A stretch of DNA of 64,000 bases, taken from assembly GCA_011503125.2 (NCBI GenBank), contig WWBZ02000022.1, positions 4,526,001 through 4,590,000 of the forward strand, written 5' to 3'. The notes under the pieces were generated by a model, which saw only the letters and a list, made by a program, of their open reading frames with translations, made no database searches and was not told the origin of the DNA. The position numbers and the translations under genes were made by a program. Within the stretch, counting starts at the first letter, position 1; each line of letters starts with the position of its first letter. This DNA comes from Botryosphaeria dothidea (taxonomy: Eukaryota > Ascomycota > Dothideomycetes > Botryosphaeriales > Botryosphaeriaceae). Shown one piece after another: positions 11,810-22,369 of the stretch.

Positions 11810-13885
11810 ATGGATGTTGAAAAGCATCAACCGAGGACCTTCCTTGGGGTCATCAAGGAAGTCTTCGACTGGTATCCGTCCTATTACCCGGCTCATGAAC
11901 GCAAGTGAGTGATTGGAGCTCGTTTCGATCTGCGGTGCTTTACTGACCAATTAAGACTGCTTTTCAAACTTGACCTCTCGATTCTGATCTTCGCGTGCCT
12001 ATGCTGTAAGTAATGCAGTGATTTCTCGTCCTCGAATAAAGCTGATAGTGTTCCGCAGTCTTTACCAAATACCTGGATCAGTCAAACATCAGCAATGCCT
12101 ACACTTCGGGAATGAAAGAGGACCTCGAGCTGTACGGCAACGAGCTCAACTACTTCAATGTTATGTACTTCACAGCCTACGTGATCGCACAGATTCCAAT
12201 GCTCCTGCTCATTTCCCGGCCAAAACTGTAAGCCCAATCCTTACACATTGCAGCCGATACATCACTGAAGCAGTACAGGGCGCGGTTCATGCTTCCCACC
12301 CTGGAGATTGGCTGGGGCATTCTCACATTCGCGCAGAGCCGGGTCACGAACGCGCGGCAGCTGTATGCCCTGCGCTTCTTCGTAGGTTTGTTGGAAGCTC
12401 CCGTCTTTGCCGGGACGCATTTCATCCTTGGCAGCTGGTACAGGAAGAACGAGCTTTTCAAGAGAGCAGGTACATGGTTTATATGCAACTCGCTCGGAAC
12501 CATGGTCAGCGGGTATCTCCAAGCTGCAGCGTATACCAATCTGTCAGGTGTTGCTGGGCTGTCGGGATGGAGGTAAGTAGTCTGTCCGTCCAGGCTCTAG
12601 ATATCAAGCTGACTCTAGCGCAGATGGTTGTTCATCATAGGTTCGTCCAAGACTTTCAGAGTAAATGCGGATTGTCCATACTGACTCCCTCCAGACGGCA
12701 TCTTCACCATTCCCGTGGCACTGGCCGGCTACATCATCTTCCCTGGCATCCCCGAATCCCCCAAACCCATCTTCCTCACGCACGACGACATCGCTCTGGC
12801 CAAAGAACGCATGGACGACGAAAAGGTGCGGCCGCCCGGCAAACTCAACCTCGACGTCTTCAAGCGCAGCCTCCGGCGCTGGCACATCTACGTCTTCGTC
12901 TTCTGCTACATGTGCGTCTCGCCCCGACACCCGCACATCCTACCCATCTATTGACTCCCCGGGCAGATGCATGATCATCTCCTCGTACCCCATGTCATAC
13001 ATGAACCTCTGGCTCAAGGCGGAGAACTACTCCGTCCCGCAGATCAACAAGCTGCCCACCGCGCTCAACGCCATCAACATCGTCTCTTCCTGGCTGGGCA
13101 CGACGCTGGCCGCCATCTACCCATCGTGGGTGCTGTACTCCATCTCCATGGGCGCGTGCATTTTTTCCTCCATATGTATGACCGTTTGGTATATTCCAAA
13201 TGCACTGAAGTGAGTGTGGCTGAGTGGTGATGCGACGTTTATCGTATTGACGGGTGCAATAGGTTCGTGGCGTGGTACGCTTTGGGTCTTGCCGGGTGTG
13301 CGAGTCCGATCCTGTATTCGACGGTCAATACGATACTGAAAGACGATGCTGAGGAGAGAGCGCTGGTTGTGGTAAGTAGTAACGGGACTGATGGTTGCTT
13401 GCAAGCGTTAGCTGATCAACATGGGTCTTTTCGCGGAGGTGTTGTGGCGGCAGGGCATGCCTCATGGCAGTTGAAGCACCTATCCGGATATCCCAAGTCT
13501 TGATAATTGCTTTAGCTTACTATGAGGCTTGACTTGCCGCCGTAATGCTCCTCGACTGGGCCTTGTGCCTTCTAGGGGTCAATGATGTCTTTTGGCTATA
13601 GCTTCAACATCTGGGTTCCGCTACTGCTGTTCCCAACAGCGGGAGACTGGGGCGCACCGCAATGGAAGGCGGGATGGCCCAGCAGCATAGCTTTCTTCGC
13701 GCTGTTGTGGTTAGGGTTCATAGCAGCGGTCTGGCTGAATCGGAGAGAGTAAGTCGAGGAGCCAGGACACCAACTTCATTGGGTATCGTTCGCGAGAGGA
13801 AAACAAAGCTAACTAAACCGCAAAAAACCGCAGCCAAAAGAGGCAACACGTCCCTAGCGAATCTGAGTCACTTAGTAGTTCTTAG
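11810..13885 (+). CDS. MFS permease, ACS family (pantothenate transporter Liz1/Fen2-like)
   Basis: Ten exons: 11810-11904, 11956-12005, 12059-12227, 12279-12572, 12624-12640, 12695-12911, 12967-13209, 13263-13371, 13576-13748, 13834-13885; 472 residues. Exon 5 is only 17 bases. The hallmark of the anion:cation symporter family is seen in [20 protein letters not shown] and the following [17 protein letters not shown]. Further conserved pieces are [22 protein letters not shown] and [20 protein letters not shown]. Twelve hydrophobic helices can be counted. Family members import vitamins and small carboxylates (pantothenate, biotin, nicotinate, allantoate) with protons across the plasma membrane. 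The wording best fits the pantothenate group, but the substrate is inferred. The last exon overlaps the 3' end of the neighbouring RNase H-like pseudogene by 18 bases, tail to tail. Confidence 0.82.
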
Positions 13886-14609
13886 CCGGTGGAATTGCAG
13901 ACAGACGTACCACGAGTCGTAGTGCCCGAAGGCCCGCAGCTTCTCCTCCAGGTCCGCCCTCTCCATCCCGTCCAAGAACGCCTGCTCCCTCCTCTTCCTC
14001 TCCTCGGCCTGCAGCCGGCGGTCATGCTCGTCCAGGAGCCGGCCAGCCACCCTGTCGGCGCGCACGTTGCCCTCGACGCCGCGGTGGCCGGGCAGCCAGG
14101 GCATGTCCACCTCGACCAGCGGGGCCATGACGGCGAGGCGGCCCTCGTGGCGGAGCACGGCCTCGAAATACTCCTTCCGCCAGCCGTACGTGGCGCTGGG
14201 GGAGGTCCTCAGCTCTTTGAGCTTGGTGAGGACGCCTTGGTAGTCGGTGAAAGACTTTGGCGGTGGTGAAGCGGCCCTTGTACTCGTCGAGGATGTCGGC
14301 GGCGGTCTCGAGGGCGCGGGCGACGGCGAAGACCTCTGCGGCGTGGCTGCTGGGGTTGTTGGCCAGCACACCGCCGGTCTCGTGCCACTCCTGGGTGTCC
14401 GGGTCTCTCCAGCAGACGGCGTAGCTGGTGTAGCCGCCGTGGCGTGTGGAGGTGCCGCCGTCGCAGAACACGGCGAGGATGCGGTCGTCGGGGCGGGCGG
14501 TGCTGTAGTACTCAGCCACGCTCTTGGCTCACTCGAGCTTGGTGAAGTGGTCTGAGATGATGTTTGCATGGACTCTGCCGTAGGCAGGGATTGCGACGTG
14601 TGCGGACAT
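13868..14609 (-). pseudogene. Broken RNase H-domain protein gene
   Basis: Minus-strand coding sequence begins at the ATG at 14609 and reads in one frame to an in-frame TGA at 14529-14531. It continues in the same frame with VAEYYSTARPDDR and the RNase H core. All four acidic positions of the family are visible: Asp in VFCDGG, Glu in SHAAEVFAVARAL, Asp in FTDYQGVL and Asp in EGNVRADRVAG. The third lies in a different frame from the first two: the shift occurs at the AAA (plus strand) at 14250-14252, consistent with one extra base. With a stop and a frameshift this looks like a decayed gene, though a sequencing error at one of the two sites cannot be excluded. No reverse transcriptase or integrase was found beside it, so an origin in a retroelement is not shown. 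Confidence 0.6.
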
Positions 14610-15579
14610 GGCAGCGGCGGTGGTCGTCGTGGTTGTGGTGGAGTATGAAAGATATTTGGATGTTTTGAGAGCTCTCGTGTGGTGGTGGCGCTGAGGAGAG
14701 AATAAAGTTCGTGAGTGCGCCGAAGAGAAAGAAAGAGAGGTGGTGCGGCGGCGATGGTGGTTTATATATCTGCCTACGGACGCGCTACGCCTCGCCAGCA
14801 CTTGCTCACAATATCTCAATACAAGCATTCTACAATACCATTCTTGGCCTCTCATATTCCTATCTTGGTAATATCTTCAATAGGTGTTCTATTTTGCCCT
14901 CAATCATTGTATTGATATTGTCGAAGCATCCTCGACGAGCTGCGTCGCCGCTTTCTGCTTAGATATTTTGAATCTCGCTAAGTATATAAGGCAGCTAAGA
15001 GCGCTTCATCAAGCAAGATTCGGTGTAAATTTTGGGGTTCTTGCATGAGAAAGATTCACATGGGGAGTAGAAGCATTCATCCGGACGTGAACGTGCAGGC
15101 AAAATCATGACATTTGCGTCCGGATGAATACTTCCACTCCCCATGCAAACAACTACACAAATGTGCTCATTCTGTCACGCAAAGTAAACTGTACACTCAC
15201 AAATTCGAAGTGTCCCAGGAACCCGCTTCCAGCGCACAGTTGGCGGCTGCGAGTCTGCCAACTCCAAGTTTTTGACCATCCGTCCCCGCCTTCGCTCCAT
15301 CAATTCGACACGACCCCCGCTGTAAATTCTCTTTCCACCGCCTCCATTACTGCGCAGACAACTTACGGCTCCTTTCACCCTCTCATTTTTTTCCGCTCAC
15401 CGCACCATGCTACCGCCGCTGCAGCACTCCGTGTAAAAATTCCGTAAGCTAGAACCGCTTCAACCTCGCCAACCTTGCGCTACCCACACCACGATAAGCA
15501 GTCTCGAGTCACCGGCATTTCTTTAACAATAGCAGTAGAGCGGAACTTACCAAAAGAAAGTGCTGTAATCAGGGACTAA
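14610..15579. other. Spacer between two RNase H-like relics, contains fold-back copy A
   Basis: No gene is seen. The stretch 14800-15010 is comparatively AT-rich. The only structured feature is the inverted repeat at 15059-15145, listed separately. Confidence 0.55.
15059..15145. repeat. Fold-back (MITE-like) element, copy A
   Basis: An 87-base near-perfect inverted repeat: the 29-base left arm (15059-15087) and the complement of the right arm (15117-15145) match at 27 of 29 positions, enclosing a 29-base loop. The arms begin CATGGGGAGT and end ATCCGGACG. Two related copies lie at 59396-59480 and 63205-63299. It carries no coding capacity. Confidence 0.9.
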
Positions 15580-16090
15580 ATGGCATCCACACCAGAGATA
15601 GAGTCGACCCTGTCGAAGGAGGTCACGGTGCCACGGAGAACCACACAAACGACCCCCAACACCAGCCTCTGGCGCCTGGAGAGCAGATTCCCACCCCGAG
15701 GCCTTCGCGGCCGCACTAGCTGCCCAGATGTGGGAGATGAATCTTCTCGAGGAGAAGCTAGCGTACAACGACCTTAAAGACGCCATTCACAAGTTCGCCG
15801 CCCGCACCTTCACCAAGAAGCCCTACGACGACGGCGTTTTCCCAATCTTCGGCGACGCGGCCAGATCTAAGCGCATCCCTGAGCGGCTGGCATAGATCCG
15901 CTCGCAGAGGTCGAAGTCCAAGGTCAAGGACAGAAGCAAGAAGTGGACGGGAGTCGGTATTGCCTACAGGAAGAAGAGCAACGACAAGGAATGGCAGCTC
16001 TGTGGATACCCTTCACACTTCCTTTTCGACAATAATAACGTAGAGCTTTACGCTATCAAGGCGGGTGAATCTATAAGATCAACCTTTCGT
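15580..16090 (+). pseudogene. Degenerate RNase H-like gene relic
   Basis: The ATG at 15580 opens MASTPEIESTLSKEVT, but protein-like sequence then moves through two other frames. One frame runs from DSHPEAFAAALAAQMW (about 15690) through FAARTFTKKPYDDGVF to a TAG at 15893-15895, then continues in the same frame with KWTGVGIAYRKK and NNNVELYAIKAG (about 16060). The spacing of an Asp in FGDAARSK and a Glu in NNVELYAIKAG resembles the first two acidic sites of RNase H folds. The assignment is weak and rests on this pattern only. At least two frameshifts and one stop make a functional product unlikely. Confidence 0.4.
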
Positions 16091-17788
16091 CATGGGCGGA
16101 GGTACCCATTAATATGTCTTTTTCAGAGTTACACTGATTCTGGGCATATTCAAGCCGAAAAGAACTAATCCACTTGTGACAGCTCACGGCGACAAGACGC
16201 TGTATTCACCAAGTGTGAGACATAGTCTTCCACTCGACTCAAGGAATAGCGTGTTTGCGATCCCCAGCTTGCCCATTCAACTGTGGTAGCCTTGGAACGA
16301 ACTCGAAATGATGTTTGTGCGTCCATTGCCATTGCGATCGCATAGTCATCGTTGTATCAACACTTATCTTCACCGAAACTTCCGTTACTACAAGAAGCAA
16401 AGAGGTAAGACTCGAGAGCTCGACGTAAGCGGGTAATATAATGAAAAAATAGATAAAAGTCAAGAAGGCAGTGTTACGGAGTGGAGCTATCCTTGTGGTT
16501 ATGCAGACAAAAATAGAGGATTTGAGCGCAAAAGCAAAGTGGGCTTATCGTGTAGTTAGTAAGAATTGACGTATATCCCATGCCCAAAAAGGGCAAAATA
16601 TAATGGATAGTGTACGATGCCAGCCTAGGGGCAGACGTCAATCGCAGCTGGGCTGTCTCCGCCCTTGTTAACCTTCCGCAAGCTAATCGGGCCCGGCTTC
16701 AGGGTCGTACGGGCGGTTGTCGCCGAAAGGACGTATTGCCGGCCACTATTATATACATCAGACCCATCACATACCTCCACAGATATGCTCAATCTATACG
16801 GCAACGCGGCCCTAGCGACCACCGTCACTACACTCATCATTGCGGCGCATACTTCTCAGCATACACCCTCGCGTTAATCGGAGAGGCTGACGAATCCCCG
16901 ATGGGGACTATTCTGCTTTGTGTTTTTCAGCTGCGCGCCAGGAAGAACACTCTATCTTAATGACAGGATATCGAATTCCGTTCGCAGTCATACGAGTACC
17001 TTTCAATCCACCTTATAAGGCCCATTACAACAAGATCTACAAACTACATCCGGACCCGAAGCAACCATCCTGATGCAAACACCCCCGAGCACTCACATCT
17101 AGACGAATTCTTCAGCTCCTCATGCGTATGAGCGCCTACTACTGCAATACATACGGACTCACCCGCTCATGACTCTGTACGTTTCCTCACGTAGCCCCTG
17201 TCACAAGCCGACCGTTCTCGCAACCGCTGCCGATCCAAACAAAACCACTGCCCATCAATGCCCGCCTCCCCCCCGGAGCGCGCCGAACCACGCCGCACGG
17301 GCCGAGGGTTGCCAGGGCCCCCGGTGGTGGCGTGAGGCACGCGAGCCCTCGTGACTCGACGCGGAGAACCAAGGTTCGGAGATCAGAGTTTTTGCCCGGT
17401 GGGGGATTTTTTTTGTGTGGGTCTGGGGAGAAAGCGGGGGATGGACAGGTGAGGTGGAGTGATGTGGGTACCTTGCAGCTGAAGAGGCAAAACGACACGG
17501 CAAGGGAACGAGCATTGAAAGGCATGCATTGAGGCTTAAAAAAAGCAAAGAGCGAAAGAGCAAAGACTCATCCATTGGGTCCGTCAGGTACGGGGGCCAA
17601 TGGCTATGGTGCGACAGGTAGGTATTTGATCATTCGCTGGAATATGATGTGTCTCATTGCCCATGAAATCTTTCAATTGCTATGTTTTCATGATCAGAAT
17701 TGTCGTCATCGCTTTACCCATGTCCCAATGCTGCCAGAATGCATGTCCCATACCCAACACCAGACCTATGCTATCATGACCCAAAACC
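16091..17788. other. Gene-free stretch, possible further relic sequence
   Basis: 1.7 kb with no convincing gene. The first few hundred bases may continue the RNase H-like relic. The right end (about 17570-17788) is the 3' flank of the polymerase kappa gene. Confidence 0.5.
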
Positions 17789-19818
17789 CTATCCGAAAAA
17801 TGCCTTCTTTCTTGCCTCCTTCTGGCCCGGGCCAAGTCCATCGCTGCGTGGCCTGCCTCTCTTCTTTTTGCCTCCATTTACAGCCAACCCCGCCTTCATT
17901 CCCATCATTCCAAAGGCGTCCCTTGGCTTCCCTACTTCGTTATCAGACTGCGGTTGCGGCGGCGGTGTGCCAGACTCGTTTGCTTCTTTGACCGTCTCCT
18001 TGATGGTGTCTCTGGAGAGGCAAAAGTCGATGTGGTCGTTGAATTCGCGGTCATTGGCGGGCTGTGGCTTGAGACAAATAGGGCAGTCCCAATGGATTTC
18101 CTCCGGCTCTTTGGTTTCTGATTGTTGTTCTCCTTCTGTCCGCCTGTCCTGGTCCTCTTGCTGGCTGAGACGCAACGTTGCTGCAAAGTCGGCTTCGCGC
18201 TCCTGTCGCGCTGCTTCCTCGAATTCTTCCTCCGGCCAAACCTCCCACTCACCGTCATCCTCACCCTTGCCGTTCTCCACACTCTTTGGGTACTGGGAAT
18301 CTTTGCTTTCGGTAGACGTAGCTCGCTTGTTAAGACCAAAGAAGTCAACTGGGCCTTTCTTCATGCTGACAAGATGCGTGACTCTCAGGCCCATCAGCCG
18401 TAATGTCATACCCGGGATATCCTTCTCGAGCTTCGTCAATATCGGCAATGAATACTTGTACAAGTCTTCTTTCTTGTGGATTGCAAACGGAGGAGCAGTT
18501 TGTCGTGTGAGGACCTCATACGTATGCAGCTTGACCTTCAAGACAAGCGTTTTACCCTTGAACTGCGTCCTTTCGAGGTCCCTTTCAAGCTCTTCGGCCG
18601 TGTGCCAAAGCTTGGCGCGTAGCTCATCCTTGTCCGACATGTCTTTGAAAGTACTTTCAGTGCCCACGCTCTTGCGCTCGTACTCCTCGGCGGGCTGGAT
18701 CTTCGTTCTTCCTAGTCCAAGGTAGCATTGCATCAAGAATTGAAAAGCTTTTTCGCCGAAAAGTTTCGGGAGATAGGCGCGGTGCTCGTAGATGTCGCCG
18801 CAGGTCTTCACACCTATGGCATCAAGCTCACGTTCGAAGACGCGGCCGATTCCGTTGACTTTCCGGGTTGGCATGTCCCTCATGAATGCCATGATGGTGG
18901 CACGGTCATTTGCAAGGCGGAATTGTCCGTTGGGCTTGTTCTTGTTGGAACAAATCTTGGCCAGCTTGGCATTGGCGGCGATACCAGCGCTAACGGTGAT
19001 CTTCGTCTTCTCATGCACCTCGCGACGCAGCTGCTCTACGGCATCTTCAGGGTCGAGTTGGTGTTGTTCACAGTAGGCGGTGATATTCAGGTATGCCTCG
19101 TCAATGCTGGCGCTTTCGAAGCGCGGATCATACTGTTCTAGGATCGCGCGCACCTCGCGGGCTTTTGCTGTATACTTGTCGAAGTTCAACGGCAGGCAGA
19201 TCAGTTGTGGGCACAGCTTCATGGCAACGAAGCCAGCCATGCCGCTCCTGCAGCCAAACTTGCGAGCATGGTAGTTGCAAGTGGTCAACACACCCTTCCC
19301 TACGGCAAACGGAATCTCCTTCAACTCGGGCCTGTCCAGCTCCTCGACGGCGGCGTAAAAAGCATCGCAGTCGATGTGCACGATGGCCTGCGACAGGTCC
19401 CGGCCAAGCTCGAGCTCGGCGACATAAGAGCCGGCACGGCGAAGATCATGCGAGAGGTCTGTCCGCTCAAGCTGTCGCTTCCGGGCGAGGATTCGGTCGA
19501 TCTTCTCGGTTAGGACCTGGTCCTTGATAGACTCGTTGTTGAAGAACTTGGAGCCCTTGGAGGCGTTGTAGATGATCTCGGCGACCTATTTTAGAACGAC
19601 GTCAGCGCGCGCCCCACTCGGTGTTTCATGGTGAAATGGAAAAGGAGGCCTGCCTTCTGCTGGTCGACGCCATCCTGACCGCTCTTCTGCAGCGAGGGGC
19701 CGAGCAGGTGGTATTTCAGCGATCCGTTGGCGTCGCGGACAGCATCAGCGGGCGGCTCTGGAGCGCGCGTGACGTCGTCTGCGTGGAGCGGGTTGGGTGT
19801 GTCGGGCTCATGGCTCAT
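17789..19818 (-). CDS. POLK: DNA polymerase kappa (DinB, Y family)
   Basis: Two exons on the minus strand, 19654-19818 and 17789-19585; 653 residues. This translesion polymerase bypasses bulky minor-groove lesions in the nucleus. Catalytic acidic residues are visible in VHIDCDAFYAAVE (Asp127, Asp129) and SIDEAY (Asp217, Glu218). Other family marks are KYHLLGPSLQKSGQD, NASKGSKFF, YHARKFGCRSGM and KICSNKNKPNGQ. A C-terminal UBZ-like zinc finger (CPICLKP...DHIDFCL) should bind ubiquitinated PCNA, and KKKRGRPR is a likely nuclear signal. The intron (19586-19653) starts with GC, not GT: joining AAG at 19654-19656 to GTCGCCGAG gives the conserved DQQKVAEIIYNASK. The nearest GT would leave only a 34-base intron and add unconserved residues. 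It is divergent from the next gene across 0.56 kb. Confidence 0.93.
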
Positions 19819-20374
19819 GTCGGGAAGACGCGGGGATGTCGCGACATGGGAGCGGGCTGGGGCTCGTGTTTTCGCGGAGCGGAGCGCGTGGACGTCTGCG
19901 GGCGTGGGCGGTGATGACGGGAGGCGGCTGCAGGGTTTCGCCCCGGCGGCGTAAGGCTGCCTTTGACCAAGCGGCGTACCGCGCGCAAATGACGGACACG
20001 CTCACACCACCGTAAGGAGTAACAGCAATTAATGCCCGGCCTACCGTTCTCCCTTCACCACCAGCCTTAAGAATTACGCATCGCGCCATCAGCTCGCCTG
20101 CCTGTCGCCAGAGCGAAAATCCGCTGCCACAAGGGGTAAGGCGGGGTATCGCTGCTGCAAATTCCATCCTAGTCACACCCGTCACACGCCCGAGGCCCCG
20201 GGTCCTGGCTGCCCAGCAACACCAAAACAAACCTGAGCCACACCTCCGACCTCCGCCCATCGCCCATCTCAAATCGCCGCGACTCTCCACCACCGCGTCC
20301 CTACCATGTCCAATGTGCACAAAGCTGCTCCCGGCTGCCGATAGACTGCGACTACGACCGCCGCCCGCCCGAGG
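19819..20374. other. Divergent promoter region
   Basis: 556 bases shared by polymerase kappa (leftward) and the FFxA-motif protein (rightward). It contains a candidate upstream ORF (20306-20344) and no other gene. Confidence 0.6.
20306..20344 (+). promoter_or_regulatory. Candidate upstream ORF of the FFxA-motif gene
   Basis: A 12-codon frame with ATG in context CTACCATGTC ends in TAG 30 bases before the main ATG at 20375. The short gap would disfavour efficient reinitiation, so the uORF could lower expression if it lies in the transcript. Confidence 0.4.
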
Positions 20375-22369
20375 ATGCCCGCATCCGACAGATCAAACAC
20401 CGCCACCAGCAATGGCAAGACTCTGAGGCCCACCCTTGCTTCCAGCCGAACGAACAAGGCGCCACTCACTCCCAAGCTCGCATCCGCGCCCTCGCTTGCG
20501 CCCTCCTCCGCGCGTTCCAACCTCAGCGTTGCCAGCACTGCCTCGCGCTCCAGCGCCCGCGACGACCCGTCCAATGTTACTCCCCGCTCCTCCTCGCGCA
20601 AGTCGCGCGCCAGCAGCACCCAGTCCACCCCCACCGGCACTCCCGATACTCCCAGTGCACCCCGCTTGACGCTCGCCGACACCATCCCGAGAAGTGCCCC
20701 TGGAAGCAATGGCCCGTCGAGGCCAAGGAGTCTTGTGGGAGGCTTCGATGGCCCGCACACTGCCCCCGCGCGGGCCGCGCCAGGTGGGAGGAATTCACGA
20801 CCCGGCAGCGAGGTTGGATACCCCGGGAAAGATTCGTCATCCATGTTCTTCCATGCCAGCGAAGCAAGACGTCAGGAACCCACCTCGAACCCTGCACCGA
20901 AGAAAGCGACAACCTTCTTTTACGCAAACGGGAATAGGGACCAGGAGAGAAGCGTTTCAGCTGGATTGAAGTCTCCTCCGTTATCGGCTACTGAGAGGAA
21001 CCGCCCGCCAAACATCGACAGCAAGTTCTTCCACGCCAATACCATCCACAACGACCGCATCAGCTCCCCGCTGCACTCACCGCCCATCCTCTCCGCCACC
21101 CCCGACCCGCATTTCCATCCACCCGCCCAAAGCAAAGATGGCCCACGTCCGATATCTCCCAACAAGGAAACGATACACCTATCATACAGAAAGGGGGCCT
21201 CGCAGATAATTCGGCCAAACGGGCACTCCCGCCCGCCATCTGCAGTGTCGGCTTTCTCCAATTCGGAGGCCAAGGAGACAACACCGGGGCATCGGAGGAG
21301 GTCGAGTGCGGATCACAGCGGAGTGTTTGCGAGCCACCACAAGAGCTCGAGCATGTCCTCAATCGACTCGGTTTGCTCGAATCGGAGGATTTCGGGTCAT
21401 GCCGAGCACTCGCCTAGCCCCCTGCAGGTGGACGTCACATCCCCCTCCACAGTAATGTCGGGGTCGACCAACGCCCATAAAGAACCTAATGGATTGCAAT
21501 CTCCGCTGTCACTGCCTCAGAGCCCTGCGTTGCAGAGCCCGGCGACGGATGAACCCGATCATCCGCCGCAGACGGCCCTTCAGAAGATGAACGAGCTCGC
21601 CGCAAATGCAAGGAGAGAACGGAAGGTTATGGACCTGGAGATCAGTAACTCATCTCTACTGGCAATCAACCGACAGCTGGAGCGGGAAGTCCGGAAACAG
21701 AAGGCTGAATTAAAGAGATTCCGGCGGATGAGCAGGACTGGTCGCTTGACATCTAATGGTTCTGGTCCTAACAGGTCTTCGGTTCTTGGTTCTCTAACCG
21801 AAGGCGAGACGGCTGAATTCGCTGATGAGGAGTTCTTGGGCCTCGAAGGGGAAGAGAACGAAGATGACGAGGAGGAAGAGGAAGAGGAACAAGAAGAGCT
21901 TTCATCCAGCGAGTCCTCACTGGATGAAGGATCCATGAGTCCTAGTGCTTTGGCTGAAAGAGACGCCAAATATCGGTTCCAGGACCAAAAGCGCCTTCAA
22001 CTTGACCTGTCCAAACACAAGGAGATTCTAGTAGACAGCCAGAAGCTGAACCAGAGCTTGAAGCGCTGTCTGACCGTCACGGAGGATCTGATCAAGGAGG
22101 GAAGGAAAGCTTTGGATTACAAGATCCGTGTCAGCGATGTTAAATTAGGAGGACGGATCCTAAGTCCTGACGAGCAGGATCAATCTTCATCGGAAGATGA
22201 GGATCAACCTCATGGAGGATCGCTTCTAAGTCCGTGGACCCATCCAGATGCCACAGCCGCCGTCAGAGCATCCATGAACAACGCGAGAAACGACCGGGAC
22301 AGCGGTATAGATCTGCAGGGACCCAAACCGCCTGCAGACTACTTCAACGGAAACGTCGACAGTGACTAG
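20375..22369 (+). CDS. Disordered protein with three FF[HY]A motifs and a coiled coil
   Basis: A single exon of 664 residues; I do not recognise the family. The N-terminal 400 residues are Ser/Pro/Arg-rich and disordered with many SP/TP sites. Within them a short motif recurs three times: SSMFFHASE, TTFFYANGN and SKFFHANTI (about residues 155, 184 and 218). A coiled coil follows at about residues 405-450 (RRERKVMDLEISNSSLLAINRQ and onward), then an acidic run of Asp/Glu (about 495-510). A second helical stretch (RFQDQKRLQLDLSKHKEIL, about 530-575) follows before an acidic, Ser-rich tail. The layout suggests a scaffold or cytoskeleton-associated adaptor whose FFxA motifs could dock on a partner; this is inference. 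No targeting signal or transmembrane segment is seen. Confidence 0.75.
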   Translation: MPASDRSNTATSNGKTLRPTLASSRTNKAPLTPKLASAPSLAPSSARSNLSVASTASRSSARDDPSNVTPRSSSRKSRASSTQSTPTGTPDTPSAPRLTLADTIPRSAPGSNGPSRPRSLVGGFDGPHTAPARAAPGGRNSRPGSEVGYPGKDSSSMFFHASEARRQEPTSNPAPKKATTFFYANGNRDQERSVSAGLKSPPLSATERNRPPNIDSKFFHANTIHNDRISSPLHSPPILSATPDPHFHPPAQSKDGPRPISPNKETIHLSYRKGASQIIRPNGHSRPPSAVSAFSNSEAKETTPGHRRRSSADHSGVFASHHKSSSMSSIDSVCSNRRISGHAEHSPSPLQVDVTSPSTVMSGSTNAHKEPNGLQSPLSLPQSPALQSPATDEPDHPPQTALQKMNELAANARRERKVMDLEISNSSLLAINRQLEREVRKQKAELKRFRRMSRTGRLTSNGSGPNRSSVLGSLTEGETAEFADEEFLGLEGEENEDDEEEEEEEQEELSSSESSLDEGSMSPSALAERDAKYRFQDQKRLQLDLSKHKEILVDSQKLNQSLKRCLTVTEDLIKEGRKALDYKIRVSDVKLGGRILSPDEQDQSSSEDEDQPHGGSLLSPWTHPDATAAVRASMNNARNDRDSGIDLQGPKPPADYFNGNVDSD

